A stretch of DNA of 64,000 nucleotides from Pseudisothecium myosuroides (lineage: Eukaryota > Streptophyta > Bryopsida > Hypnales > Lembophyllaceae), in NCBI GenBank assembly GCA_951799445.1, contig OX637296.1:15314001-15378000 (forward strand), given 5' to 3'. Positions 11,341 through 24,131 of the stretch are shown piece after piece. The notes beneath the pieces are model-generated. The model saw only the letters and a program-made list of their open reading frames with translations. It did no database searches and was not told the origin of the DNA. Numbering within the stretch: position 1 is the stretch's first letter; each line of letters starts with the position of its first letter. The translations under genes were made by a program, and so were the position numbers.

Positions 11341-13080
11341 GAGGGTGTAAGAAAAAACACAAAGGAAAAAAAAAACACAAGTTAGACCATGTGGCAACAC
11401 AAAGCTCACACGCTAAAGGCCCCCCGAAGCGGCATCGCCAAGGTACGGTGGGGGGTGACTTTAGGATTAGTGCAAGATACAAAAATAATGACTCTTAAAC
11501 TTCACAAGTTAGATCACAACACGTACAAGAGGGAGAGAGAGGCTCTCCACTCACAACAAGATGCCAACAACTTCACAAAAGAGTACACAAAGCAAGGTAG
11601 AAGGACCCCCAAGGACCTTCAAAGCTTGAAAATAAGCAACAATGGAGCCAAAAGTGCTCCGAAAACACCGTAGAGGTTTTTGGCTTCAAACGCCAAAATA
11701 TCCAAAATAACTTGGACCCACGGACCCAAAACAAAAATTGGGGGTGTCTAGAGAGAGAAATGGGGCCCTTATATAGGTTTCCAAGGGCTCACCCCTCCCT
11801 CTAGAGTTCTAAGGTAACCTTATCAACGGGGATTTTCATCCTCATCCTCAAAGATTTTCATCCTACATCCTAAATTTTTACTTCTACCATCTATGTTGGA
11901 CCAACATCCCAACTTTTGGAGATTAGCTCCAATCGCCGAACGGATTGCGCCGTTGGATCCAGAACGCCGTGTTTAGTCCTAATCCCTCCTACCCCCCGCA
12001 CCGAGGCCAAAAACCCATCGTAGGCTAATTTAGTTTAAAAACCAAATCGTGGTAAAATCCTAGATCTTGGGGGTCTCCTATTTTGAGAAATGTGAATAGC
12101 CTAGGGTCTCCGGTAGGTGCGAGAAAGTCGGGAAGGACTTTTGGTTGACTTCGTTTCGCCATCGTATGGTCTCGGAATGCCGGTCAACGTGGCGGGGACC
12201 CCGCCACGTGGTTAGTTCCCGAGGAATCTCGCCAGTTCAGGTACTTGCCGCTATCGGAATGTCGTGAAACTTCACGGAGCGCATTATTAACATAAAACAA
12301 GCTAGTCTAATTTTTAGTGAGATTTTATTGTAACCTGGGTAATTTCCATGAAATTCCCGTTGGAGGTTAAGAGGGTTGACCACCCGGAAAAAGGTTCTTC
12401 TGCAAGTCGGAAGATGCCGGGATTTTTCACGTGCCCTCTCAGGGAGTCACATGAAAGACGTGCGGGTGTGTTTCCGTACCTGGCACGATTGGTCAATGGA
12501 GATTTAAACTGGACATCTCCTTGAATTAGCGACGGTGCGGGAATCTTCTGCAGGTGGAGGAATCTTGGCGAACCGATTTCGCCGTTGGACTCCTGGCATG
12601 GGATTCACCCTAGAACACCATCCTTGGGCTGTAGATTCCTCCACGGGCCCGGTCTTGCGTGAGTGGCTCCTGCATGCTAACAATCGGGATTTTGGAAATT
12701 CGTCGATCTAATGGGGAATTCTAAATCTAACTCTAGGACCCGACCTAGTGGCCTCGCTGTGGATCCCTCGGACCGACCTAGCCATGAATCGCCACATTCA
12801 TGGTGGGATTTAGCCCTTTTGGGGCTGTGTGACTCGAATCCTCCAAATCTAACCTTTCCGTTATTTCTATATTATTTTAGGCAAGGTTTGGGGGATTCTA
12901 AGTAAAAAACACAAATCTAGACCAAATACTATAATGGGTATGACACAACCCTATTTCGGTTCTACACTCTTTTTATGGATTTTTGTATACTTTTATCAAC
13001 TTTAAATTGCAAATTTCCAAAAAAATAATTCTACGAGTCCCAAGTGACAAATTGGGAGCTCACACATTAACTCTATATTT

Positions 13081-14174
13081 TATAATAAATGTAGCATTAT
13101 TCTTCTCTCTTAATCAATGCAATTGTTTATTTTCAACCATTGTAGTTGACATGCGCAACTTCATCCACTTTGGAAGCACGCTTTCATCCATTGCATCAAA
13201 GATTCATCCATTGCATCAAAGATTCATCCATTGTAGTTTACGATTTCATCCATTTTTATCAAAGTAGTCATCCAATTATGTAATGAGCTTCATCCAATTA
13301 TTGAACGAATTTCATCCCAAGAGGAGAATAATCCATCCAAATTGTCTAAAATTCATTTGCGTTATTCTTATAAGAACATGATTCAGTCCTAGCTACTATA
13401 ACTCTTTGCCCCAGCTAAACAAGGAATGTATCTCCAGCTAGTGGTACAAAAATGGAGCTAAATGTTGTAGCCCTTCCCCCATTTTTGACAAGTGCTAGAT
13501 GGGGTTGAAATGGTGGCTAAACCACCTCGCTCTAGCCTCGACCAGATCATCCTAAGTTCCCCGTGGGCCTTGAATGCAATCAAACATACCCGGCGTTGAG
13601 CTTCAGAAGGAAAGTCGATTCAACTTTGGAGAGGTTGCGAGACGTGAGAGACGTGAGAGACATCATCACTTCACTCAGACACCATGATAATGATGATACA
13701 GCTGTATACACCATTGGGAACTTTGGTTGCTTCGGCCGAGGCTAAGTTGGGGTCGTTTAGCCACCATTTTATTCCCTTCTAACACTAGTCAAAATTGGGG
13801 GGAGAGCTAAAGCATTTAGCCCCATTTTTGTTACACTAGCCAGAGGTTAATTTATAGTTTAGCTGTAGCTAAGACTAACAAAAGCTGAGACTAATTTGCA
13901 TTTTCCTAGAAATACTGTGGATATTTCTTTAGACAATTTCGATGAATTTTTGACCTTTTTGGATGAATTTCATTGAGTAATTGGAAAAAACTCAATTATA
14001 TAATTGGGTGAAATTTTTTATAAAATTGGATGAAATCCATTATAATGGATGAAGTTTTGGATATTGATGTAGTGGATGACAACTTTTATAGTGGATGAAA
14101 TCAAGCATGACTAAAATGGTCAAAAATTGACAATTGGATTGAAAAAGTAGCTGCATACTGCAAAATTTATTATA
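13081..14174. mobile_element. Element with 20-bp TIR and inverted GGATGAA subterminal arrays, copy A
   Basis: The left end TATAATAAATGTAGCATTAT and the right end (inverted: TATAATAAATTTTGCAGTAT) match at 17 of 20 positions. The left third is dense in TTCATCC and the right third in GGATGAA, so the short motif forms inverted arrays near both ends, as transposase-binding sites often do. The foldback unit 13,384-13,893 sits in the middle. The same structure is in copy B (about 44,229-45,940), so it predates the duplication. TSD not resolved. Confidence 0.6.
13384..13893. mobile_element. Foldback MITE, arms about 150 bp, copy A
   Basis: The left arm (13,384-13,540) and right arm (13,740-13,893) are long imperfect inverted repeats sharing AAAATGGNGCTAAATG, TTTTGAC.AGTGNTAGA and AAATGGTGGCTAAAC in order. 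The middle (about 200 bp) is unrelated. Copy B holds it at about 45,120-45,654. No coding content. Confidence 0.75.
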
Positions 14175-14950
14175 ATTAATTGTACAAATAAAACTAGATT
14201 TGCCTACAATACTACAAGGAACAAGTGACATGAAACCTATATATCAACAACAACTCAACTTAGACTAGCTTCTCCAAATCCTCAAACAGTTGCTTCGTCT
14301 GCTTCTTTGTGTCATGAACTCTACGCTTGATACTTCACCTGTTATATTCTCGAGGAATGCGAGGGCAATACTTTGATGTGAGAAAGAATGCGTAAATCAG
14401 CAGCAAGGTACAGTAAAATCCTTTAGCAGTGCTCAAGATTAATTTCATTCATTTCCTGCAAAGTCAAGACCCAGCTAGCTTCAACGATAATATGACTATC
14501 CAAATTACTTCTCTATACCCACAACTGCATGTGCACAGCAGGTTTACTCCTACCCCATCACTAATTACACAATTGATTTGTAACACTACAAAGAAGTTGC
14601 AACCAGCTTCACGGGAGCAGAGCTAGAGTTTACAAAAAAATAAAAATAAAAGTACAATGGATGCACATACCAGAAATTCTATCAATGGTGGAAAGAATGC
14701 AATTCCAAAGACCATGAGCTCATTGATGTAAACAATGCTTAGTTAATCGTCCTCCTATCAGCAGACATCCAAGCGCACAAATTGGTGAAACTCAATTTAG
14801 ATTATACGACAGAGCGCAAGCTCCATGAGCACAACATCACTAATAACTCAATTAATTTCTAAAAAGTGTCCTTCGTAGTCAGAAGCTCACCAAATTACAA
14901 GACACCAGGCAAGCTAATCAAAAAACGTGCATTCATGGTTTACAAAGAGA
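14175..14950. other. Shared non-coding stretch with the empty target of the copy-B 8-bp-TSD element
   Basis: It matches about 45,940-47,309 of copy B. The single GTGTCATG at 14,309-14,316 is the empty site for the 564-bp element at 46,076-46,639. No gene seen. Confidence 0.5.
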
Positions 14951-15346
14951 CTAGCAATCTATACCTGGGATCTCCTCCGCCCAATTTGAACAAATAAGTC
15001 GTGAGTAACTGCGCTTTGTCCTCCGCCCGTGCACCAAATCTAAAACTCTTCGACTCTGATATTTGGGGTTTCGGGCACAACCCTTGTGCTTGTTCACTCC
15101 GAAGTTCCTTTTCTCTTGGCTTGGCGGTTTCCAATTGGTGGATTGGGAGGGACCACGTGGAACAATGAGCTCGTTCAAAATAAAGTGTGGTGTTACTGGA
15201 TTGACAATTGATCGCCTTCCGTCGATTCCCCCCAAAATATAGGAAAGTGAGTGGTAACTCGTACGTGGAACCTTGGTTGTCCACGGCTGCACAATAGGAT
15301 TAATAATCTTAGGAACCGCCAATTCTGCCATTAAAAAGAAATTCAT
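14951..15346 (-). other. Possible coding exon, unrecognised (open in copy A only)
   Basis: A 131-codon frame (alternative start MAELAVPK five codons in) has a mixed composition unlike the AT-rich surroundings, with Arg/Lys-rich C-terminal residues. It ends near GATCCCAG/GTATAG, which could be a splice donor. Copy B (about 47,310-47,700) has a TAG right after the MAE codons, so the frame is broken there. I recognise no domain. A second frame over the same bases (114 codons) is open in both copies, so which frame, if either, is real cannot be decided by eye. Confidence 0.25.
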
Positions 15347-16660
15347 AGTCCAAAAAAAATTTGAAATTTCTCGTCTTGAATAATCAACACTGAATTCTTA
15401 CACAATTCCAATCAACCATACCAAATTCTAATATCAAAAAATTAAAATTCCATTTTCCTGTGAATTTTTTAAGTCAATTTTTATTATTTTATATAATGTT
15501 TAATTGAAAGCAATTGGTGATGAGCTTTCAAAATTCCATTGCATAAATATATGTGGAAAATCCACATGCACATCTTTCATATTAAAAAACAGCCCATTAA
15601 GTAGCAAAAATATAATGTAAGAAAAGTTCAATGTAAGGTTCTTTAGGTCCAAACTTTCTAAAATACATATCTTTATATTTTCAGTACATTTGGCTATTGA
15701 CCCTCACTACTAATATAATTCTATGCATTTGTGCATTATGGAGCAATAACTTTGCCAAAATGTACTTACAATAAAAAGATTTTTAATTTTTTAAATGAAG
15801 ACATTGTGACCCCAACATAGAATAATCTATTCTAGGAATTATGAAACTTTTTTGGAGATGCTTGTTGAAGGAAAGATGTGCATAATTATGGCTGTTTCCT
15901 ACATGTCTTCACAATCAAATTTAAAAAATTCATCACCAATTGTTTTCAATAAATTATTATGTAAAACCATAAAATTTGACTTCACAAATTCACTAGAAAT
16001 GAAATTTCTCTTTTTCAATACCCAAGTTTGGTATGCCTCATTGGGATTGCATAACAATTATGTAGGAATAAAAATAGAAATGGTTTTTTATATTATGCTA
16101 AATTATTTGAATGGCAAAATAGTTGGAAAATAGTATGCACAATTAAGAGTGGCATAGAACTATCTTGAGCATGACACTCTATGAATCTATACAAACCAAA
16201 TGTGGTGAAGATTTTGGACCCCTTTTTTACTTTTTAAAATTTAATTTAAAGAAAACAAAAAAAAAATTGAATATATTTTTCTACAACATATGTTTTGAAT
16301 TATTGATTTTTTTTTTGCTGATAATAATTAGTTACAAATTTTTGAAGAAAAAAATACATTGTACAATTGATAATATTTTTTGGACTCCTATTTAGTTTCA
16401 AAAAAAAAGTAAAAAAAATTAACAAAATCATTCTTAAATTAACTCTCTATTGAAAGTTCATTTTTCTTGAATATTGATGCAAGGGTCATCAAGATTTATT
16501 CTCTGCAAATATTTTAGTTGAAACCCACGCCATTTTTAGTTTATTTTTCAACCTATTCTGGAAGTACTTTCATATGTTAATTGAGTGGACATTTTTAGCA
16601 ACAGAAATTTATAGTCATTATTATCCAAAGCTCAAAATCATAGGTTGAAATTATAGTTTA
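15347..16660. other. Shared AT-rich non-coding stretch
   Basis: It matches about 47,701-49,019. The part from about 16,200 to 16,660 is distantly similar to the interior of the 564-bp CTCGGGG-ended elements (words such as GTTACAAATTTTTGAAG, CTCTATTGAAAGTTCATTTT and GGTTGAAATTATAG), so it is probably an old relic of that family. The 76- and 93-codon frames are AT-rich and have no domain. Confidence 0.5.
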
Positions 16661-16664
16661 TTAA

Positions 16665-17596
16665 CCCCTAAAGGACCAAACACCATTTTTTGGCAACATA
16701 GCGATTTTGGGTAGCTCACTACAAATGGAAATTTTACTATTTTTCTTTGAATTTTCACACAAGATGTGCCCGAGGTGTAGCTTCAAGGACCAACAATTTT
16801 CATAATTTTTGACTACATGGCTAAAAAGTTATTGCATGATATGTAATTTTCCATGTTCGGCTGGCAGCCCGGGCAGCTGAAAAAAATTCTTTAAAAATCA
16901 CTTTTTTGAAAAATTAAAATTTGAAATTGGTTCTTTAGATTTATATATCCATGGGAAGCTTTGAATCATTCTATTTGGATTAATGAGTCAAAAGTTATGA
17001 GGATTCTTAGTTTGAGCATAGTTATGGAATCTCTACTCTAAAATAAACTTTGAAGTCCTTTATTTAACTCAAAATTCAATATTTTTGAAAAAAAATAAAA
17101 CCATTGGGTGTAGATTGTTTATTACAACATTCCAACCGTTGGGATTGGCATTTTTCAATTCCATAACAAAATTCTTGACAATTTAGTATTTTGAGTCATT
17201 CTCTACCTCTTTCTACTTACTATTTTTTTCCTATATGTTGTACAATTCCAAATGATCTGAAAATTTTCAAGCATGTAGCCAACTTGCCTTGAAAAATGAA
17301 TCCAAAGAGTAACAACCATTTTGGACATTTTTCATACAAATGTAACCTTGTGAAGGGCAGCTGCCTGTTTTTTCGCAAGGACCAAAAAAGGGGTTTTGTC
17401 AATTCAAACGCTAATATCTTGCAATCTACATGGTGGAAAATTCTGAATTTTTTTTCACATCTTCTTAAACCAGTTTACTATAAGATCCTATGGTTACATG
17501 TGTTCAAAAATGTTTAAAAAAAAAATTGGTACTTGCTTTAGAAATGGCAGTTTTGGAGCGGTTTTGGTGAAAACATAGTAAAAAACCTTTAGGGGT
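16665..17596. mobile_element. TTAA-target (piggyBac-like) element, 932 bp, empty site in copy B
   Basis: TTAA at 16,661-16,664 and 17,597-17,600; ends CCCCTAAAGG and CCTTTAGGGG (perfect 10-bp TIR). Copy B at 49,020-49,023 has a single TTAA with the same flanks, proving insertion after duplication (or precise loss). Precise TTAA duplication plus ends beginning CCC is the piggyBac pattern. There is no transposase, so the element depends on one supplied elsewhere. Confidence 0.93.
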
Positions 17597-17600
17597 TAAA

Positions 17601-18440
17601 AAGTAAATAGGGGGTCAAATAATTAATTTTCATTCTTAAATTTTTTGTTAAGTACAAGTAGGTACAAGATAGAGGGAAAATATAAATTATTAATATCTCC
17701 AAGATGGAATTACAACGCACTAATTCCAATGGTGAAATTGTTAAGTCAAGCAAAATAAGCCATGTGGAACTTTCTTTTTTGAAAAATTGTAAAAATTCCA
17801 TTAAAAATGAATCCTTCAAGTTATTATTTCAACAAAATGCTTATATTGCCCGAAAAATAAAATTGTCTACAATTTTTACATAACAAATCCAATTAAAATG
17901 AATCAAAGCTTTCTATGTATACAAAAATATAATCTATAAGAAAAAAAATATTTATTAAAAGAATTCAAATTTTTGGAATTTTTTTTCTGCCCAATTTTCC
18001 ATGCTTTGAGCTTATTGGGGCATAACTTCTGTTCCTTGGCACCAATTGAAAAAAAATTAAATTCCCATGAACCTAATTAGTTGTTCTATCTTCAAGTTTT
18101 TTTATTTTTTTATTTTTTTCATAAAACATATGGACAAATTCCATTGATAAAGGAAAACGTACATTGAACCAATGGACCACGGCCTCAGCAAAGATTTTTA
18201 AATTTTCTAAAACATTCTTAAACACTTTTTTTTAGTAGCAATACACGCTAGGCGAGAGAAAGCAAGACCATGACACCCCATCTATCAAAGCCCTATAGAT
18301 CCATGGAAGACCCTTGTCTCTTCAATTGAAAGCCCCCAACTTAGGGTGAGCTAACTTCCAACTCAAATTAAGATGCATTTTCTTGATAAAGAAGTATGGT
18401 TGTAGCCAAACGTTATCAAAGCGCCAAATGTTGTCAAAGT
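17601..18440. other. Shared non-coding stretch
   Basis: It matches 49,024-50,790. The TTAA at 18,368-18,371 is the empty site for the element at 49,795 in copy B. No gene seen. Confidence 0.5.
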
Positions 18441-20863
18441 GCTCGGGGGTTGCATTTAGTGGTAGAAGTAGCAAACTACGTGTGAACAAATGATAGGGTG
18501 CCAAAAAAACATTGGAGCTAAAAACTATAAACTGATTGATTATACTATAGCGTATGTAAAATGTCATTGGGTGTATTGTAAATACTATAGGGTGTGGAAT
18601 AATGGGATGCATTAGGAAAAATTTAGACTTAAGATACCCCCTTTTTTATTAGTTTAGTAGGTCAAAAGTCTTAATTATGGATTTAGGGCTGGCATTTAAC
18701 CCCACATTTATACTACATTGTCTTTTTATTTTAGATTCTTTAAGCTATGATGATCTATTATAGTTTACCTACCACTCTTAGTCTCAGAGTTAAATGGGGG
18801 TATCAGCCTGCCATGTGCAAGTTGTGGTTATAACTCCATGTGAGTAATAAATTGTGAATACATAAGTTATGGGGGTGCATTCAGAAATGCATTTCTCCAA
18901 AAGCAATATCATCAAAAATTTACAATCCACATAGCCTAATGTCTTTTCTCTTCCCTAGTCTTACTTGGTCTGGTCATGTACGTCTTGTTTCTCTTTTGGC
19001 CAAACCACTTGTAAAGCCTAGGTGAAATGGACCCCTCACTCGCTCCCAAGGAAAAATGTTGATTTTTTAAATTTGCAATGCATAATAAAATTTGCAAATT
19101 TTGAATTTATATTTGCAATCAAAAGTCCCCAAATTAGCGAGGAAGGTTGTATAAGATAAATTAATCATATACAAAGTAGGAGACTTTTTTTTTTACATAC
19201 ACCCCTAGAATGACTTGGGGGAACAAGCAATGGGGGCAATTCACCTTGGCCACTTGTGGCTAGCTGGCTTGTAAGTTACTTTTTACCATTGTCAATGAAA
19301 ATATGTTTCATTTGTTTCAAAAAAAATAAACTATCTAGATAATGACAAAGCCTACAATTGAATTATGATTTTTGAAGCTGCAAATATCTGCACTTTACAT
19401 GAATACCAATTCTGCTACTGAAAATTTGTCAATGAGAAATTGAATACAAATTGAGCTTAAAAGGTAAGAGGTCCATAATTGCCCATTTAAGAGCTGAAAT
19501 TGAATTTTGAGGAAGTGAAACTTCTTAAAATGTTTTTTAGGAAATTCTCCTTGAAAGACAAGTAGAATTGGCATCTAATCCAAGTTGTTTCATATTTTTA
19601 GAGCTTTGTGGAATTAGATATGAATTTTTGGACTTTAACCCCTAAAGGTCCAAACACCGTTTTTTGACAACATAGCGATTTTGGGCAGCTCATTACGAGT
19701 GGAGTTTTTATTTTTTTTCTTTGAAATTTTCACACAAGATGTGCCCGAGGAGTAGCTTTAAGGCCCAAAAATTTTCATAACTTTTGACTACATGGTTAAA
19801 AAGTTATTGTATGATATGTAATTTTTCGTGTACGGTGAGCAGCCCGGGCAACTCAAAAAAATTCTTTAAAAAACATTTTTTTTCAAAATAAAAATTTGAA
19901 ATTGGTTCTTTAGATTTATATGTACGTGGAAAGCTTTAAATCATTCCATTTGGATTAATGAGTCAAAAGTTATGAGGATTCTTAGTTTGAGGGTAGTTAT
20001 GGAATCTCTACTCTAAAATAAACTTTGAAGTCCTATATTTCACTCAATTTCCAATACTTTTGAAAAAAAATAAAAACATTGGATGTAGATTATTTATTAC
20101 AACATTACAACCGCTGGAATTGCATTTTTCAATTCCATAAATAAATTCTTAACAATTTAGTGTTTTGAATCATTCTCTACTTCTTTCTACTTACTATTTT
20201 TTTCCTATATGTTGTGCAATTCTAAATGATCTGAAATTTTTCAAGCATGTAGCCAACTTGCCTAGAAGAATGAATCCAAAGAGTAACCACCATTTTGGGC
20301 ATCTTTTCATACAAATGTGACCTTGTGAAGTGCTGCTGCCCGGATTTTCGCAGGGACAAAAAAAGGGTTTTTGTCAATTCAAACGCTAATATCTTCCAAT
20401 CCGCACGGTGAAAAATTCTGAAATTTTTTCCACATCTTCTCAAACCAGTGTTCAATGAGATCTTACAGTTACATGTGTCCAAAAATGTTTTTTTTCTAAA
20501 GTTTGGTACTTGTATTACAAATGGCAGTTTCGGAGCAGTTTTGGTGAAAACATAGTCTCTGACCTTTAGGGGTTAAAGCACTAAATGGTTAAGAAGCCCC
20601 CTAATTGTGAACTCTAAATCCTACACCAAATTTTGTAATTGCAAGTAGTGCAAAAAATTGAACCAATATAGCATATGACATATTCATGGCAATTAGGAAT
20701 TATAATTAATGTATTCCCCCTTCTTAATGGTTCAAATTAGAAAATTATATAATGATAGACCTTAGAATAATCAATGGACAAAAAGTAATCCCCCCATTTA
20801 AATACCCAGTGTTTGCACCTTTATCCTTATTTTTTCCAAGGAGTGCACCCTCCGAGTCAAAGT
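18441..20863. other. Copy-A-only block, includes an inverted partial copy of the window's left end
   Basis: Bases about 19,395-20,853 are an inverted copy of about 370-905, interrupted by the TTAA element 19,639-20,572. Copy B lacks the block. Its junction at about 50,795 lies in GTCAAAGTG, a 9-bp word present at both ends of the block in copy A (about 18,433 and 20,857), which fits a microhomology deletion in copy B. Confidence 0.75.
19639..20572. mobile_element. TTAA-target (piggyBac-like) element, 934 bp
   Basis: TTAA at 19,635-19,638 and 20,573-20,576; ends CCCCTAAAGG and CCTTTAGGGG. The flanks, joined across the element, match (inverted) the uninterrupted sequence near 640-655, where one base differs (TTGAAG). 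The interior is collinear with 16,665-17,596. The 86-codon minus-strand frame is not a gene. Confidence 0.92.
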
Positions 20864-21271
20864 GCCAAAAAAATATTTTCTTCAACATTTCTAGTTTTTA
20901 TTTTGCCACAAAAAACTGGGTTTGAGGGAATTTTTAAAAGTACAAGGTTCAATCTAGAATGATTCCAAATTTTTTGAATTTTTTTTGAATAATGTGCTAA
21001 TAATATCAATTTTTCTATATATTAAATTTCAAAAATTGACGCATATACCCAAGGAGATCACTCCTTGTAATTTAAAGTATACACCTGAGTTAAGAGGGTA
21101 TTTGATGTAGGGCTATTTACCTTAATTATTGTATTTAAGAAGACCGTATTTTTACATAAAAAGCTACAAGGGGCATATTTTGAATACCCTATGTTTTTTG
21201 TAAATTCATTTTAAGTGAGTCTATCTTACATATAAAAGTAAGTGTCCAATTGACCAAGTGGTAGTTTTTAA

Positions 21272-22474
21272 CCCCTAAATACCAATTGTCCATTGAATGA
21301 ACAATTGAAAATCCAAGTAGGATCCTATGAAGTTAATTTTGGACGGATATTCACAAAATTTTGATACAAGGTGTGAACATGTACCCCTTAGTAACAATAC
21401 ATTTTTTTCTTATTGGGTACCTGAATCAAAAGTTATGTTGCCTTGAACTTTTTTGGCAGCCTAGACAATTTGGGCATCTTTGGAGCACCTTTTGCAAAAA
21501 AAACTCATCTACGTTTGAAATTTGGCAGATACGTAACTAATAAGATATGGAACAATTGTCAGAAAGAAATTTAGTTCTCAAATTACATATGAATCTGAGG
21601 ATTCAAACTTTATTAACTATGTTGGGGTGGCTTCAAGAAAAAACATTTTCTTCTAATTTTAAGCCCTATTATCTTGCAAAATGTGAAGTCAAAGTTCTTA
21701 AAAATCTTCCCACATATTCCAAATGTTTGTCTCTAATTTTTAATTTTTTGGATTTAAAATTAAAAATTTTCTCATTGCACAAGAAATCGGCATCAAAAAA
21801 TGACTAGTGTATTGCCAATACACTTAACTTCCTTACATTGCAAGTTAATTTAGAGTAAGCTAGACTCCATATTTGCTCATAAATTTTTTCATGGATAAAC
21901 CTAACATCATATACGTATGAATGACTAATATCCTCATTTTTGTGTAGAGTAAAAATTTTACACCAAGAGGGCTTGAAGTATGATGATCCTATTTTGCAAG
22001 AAATAAAAAATAGTTTTTTTTTCCACTTCAAACGTTATAATCTTTCAATCCATGTAGTCAAATGGGCTGAAATTTTTTCCACACATTGCCATACTTAATT
22101 AATAACATTTGCATGGTTCAAATTCAAAAAAAATCTAATTTTAAATTTTAGACAATGCATCAAAAATGGGCAGTTTGGGACTTTTCTTCTTCTAAAACAC
22201 CTATTAGAAAAAATCTGGGCCTAGTGGAGGGTTGTTTGACTTATAGTGGATGTATGATTATATTGAATTAAAAAAATATTTTAAATAATAATACAGAATA
22301 ATAATAATAAAAAAAATTTAATAAAAAATTTGACGAGATATACAAGCTGACTTTCACTAATAAGATTCTTTATAAACTAGTTTAGGCTAATATTTGTTGC
22401 AATTGCACATTTTCATACAAGAAAACAATCTTCCCAAGGCCTAAAATTTTCACCAATGCTCCGGCCTTTAGAGG
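21272..22474. mobile_element. TTAA-target element, divergent subfamily, 1,203 bp
   Basis: TTAA at 21,268-21,271 and 22,475-22,478; ends CCCCTAAATACC and CCGGCCTTTAGAGG. It is longer than and internally different from the 930-bp group but has the same terminal logic. Minus- and plus-strand frames of 75-86 codons have no domain. Confidence 0.75.
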
Positions 22475-22820
22475 TTAATGACAAGTTTACCATTGAACAA
22501 TTCAAAATCCGCATTGAAACTATTCCATGAACATCCATTCAATATAAGTGTGTTTAATGTTTATGGTTTCAAAGCTAGAATGAAGTTAAACAAATTATAA
22601 ATTTTGTCCTCATGTTGTACAATTTTTAGTTTGTTGAATCTACTAACAAAAAACCTCCCTATTCGTGCAATGTGACAATTTTCTGCCACTTGTAGTCAAT
22701 GCCTTATGTTTACACTTAATGTTTTTGATATGTACACTACTAATACCGTTGCACAATTTTAAACAACCACCCTTCATTGTAGATTTTCCGAAAGATTTTC
22801 TTGACTATATTCATTTTATC

Positions 22821-23384
22821 CTCGGGGGGGGCACCTAGTATTTTACTACAAACCACGTGCGAACAAGTGGTTTCTAATGAACTATAATTTCAACTTAAAA
22901 TTTTGAGGGTTGCTTAATAATGACTATAGGTTTCTATTGCCAAAATTTCAAACTAAAATAATAGTTGAAATGATTTGTACAAGAGGTTGAAAATGGCCTA
23001 AAACGGCATGTTTTTCAATTCAAATATTTATAGAGATCACATTTAGATGACCATTGCATCAATACTCAACTCAAAATGAACTTTCAATAGAGAGCTATTT
23101 TTAGGAATTTTTTGTTCATTTTTTAGACAATTTTTTAGGATATAATATAGGGGTGTGAAAGTTATTTTTCAGTTGTACAGTGTATCTAATTACTTCAAAA
23201 ATTTGTAACTAATTATCATTAACAAATAAAAATATCAATAATTCAAAACATAAACTTTTGAAGTAGGAAAATCTAGTCATATTTTTTTTATTTCATTTTA
23301 TTTAAATTTTAGGATATAATATAGGGGGTCCAAAGTTTTGTTCGCACGTGTTTTCTAATGGACACTCTAAGTGACCCCCCCGAG
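22821..23384. mobile_element. 564-bp MITE, CTCGGGG ends, perfect 8-bp TSD
   Basis: The ends CTCGGGGGGGGCAC and GTGACCCCCCCGAG are inverted repeats. The TSD ATTTTATC is exact at 22,813-22,820 and 23,385-23,392. The element at 46,076-46,639 has the same 564-bp length and nearly the same sequence in the opposite orientation. An 8-bp TSD fits hAT or P superfamilies, but the CTCGGG end is not the usual hAT CAGGG/TAGGG. No coding frame. Confidence 0.92.
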
Positions 23385-24131
23385 ATTTTATCATCCACAT
23401 AAAATTATATCCATATTTATACTCATCGTACTATGAAAAATTGCACAGCCTTTATATGTCAAGGCTAACTTATTAATAAAAATTCCTACTACATGATGTT
23501 TTTATGTGCCCTAATTTATATATAATAGAATATGTAGCATTTCATGGATCCTATAGTAGCGCTACATATTATATAAAATTTCTCTATTTCGAATTAAATA
23601 GACCCTATATTTTAACTCACATAGATTTTTAAAAAATCAACAATGATCTCCCCGGGTGCATATATAAAAAACAAATTAGTTTTGTAGGACCTAATTTGGT
23701 CAGCTTTGGCTTTAGACTCTTTTTGTTTGAAAATGTATACAAATTTGAGAGAATTTTTTATTTTTTATTTTTTGAAATTACAAATTATCACATTTGCCTT
23801 TGATTTGAATACAATTTTTTTTGGGGATAAAAGAGCATTATTCATCTTTCTATAATTTTTTTTATCCCAAAACTACGTTTTTTGCTTATAAAGTGGATCA
23901 TCCAAAAATTTTACAATCTAAAAATCCAACGGTCAGTATTTTCCACAATTAATTCCATACATTTTGTGACAAAATAGTCTTTACTTTTGTACAATTAGAA
24001 TTAACAATTTCATGTACATCCACATTTAAAAAAAATCAAAGTGGGACAATTCATTGAAAAACTCCATTGTCAAAAAGTTTTGAGGCCTTGAGGAATTAAC
24101 TATAAGAATATTAATAATTATCTAATTGTTT

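Larger units (their letters stand above)
7967..13060. mobile_element. Large (about 5.1 kb) copy-A-only insertion, class unresolved
   Basis: Copy B runs straight from CACATGT to ACTGTATATTC at about 44,212-44,226. Copy A has about 5.1 kb between the matching points. The insert has no transposase, reverse transcriptase or gag-like frame. The left end begins TGTGGGCGCTAG and the right end finishes AGCTCACACATTA, with a weak inverted match (TGTG.G.GCT, 8 of 12) and no clear TSD. It consists of a G-poor repeat region, GC-rich tandem repeats and single-copy-looking DNA at 11,700-12,950. A large non-coding LTR derivative or another non-autonomous transposon would fit. A near match to a tRNA-Met primer-binding site (TGGTAATAGAGC, about 7,993-8,004) is suggestive only. 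Confidence 0.65.
21047..23657. mobile_element. Element with ACCCNNGGAGATCA ends and 6-bp TSD, host of two nested elements
   Basis: The ends ACCCAAGGAGATCA and TGATCTCCCCGGGT form a 14-bp TIR with two mismatches. The 6-bp TSD GCATAT is exact (21,041-21,046 and 23,658-23,663). Copy B has one related site (GCTTAT, 50,997-51,002). Removing the nested elements 21,272-22,474 (with TTAA) and 22,821-23,384 (with its 8-bp TSD) leaves about 832 bp. No transposase is seen. The superfamily is not clear from end and TSD alone. Confidence 0.8.
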
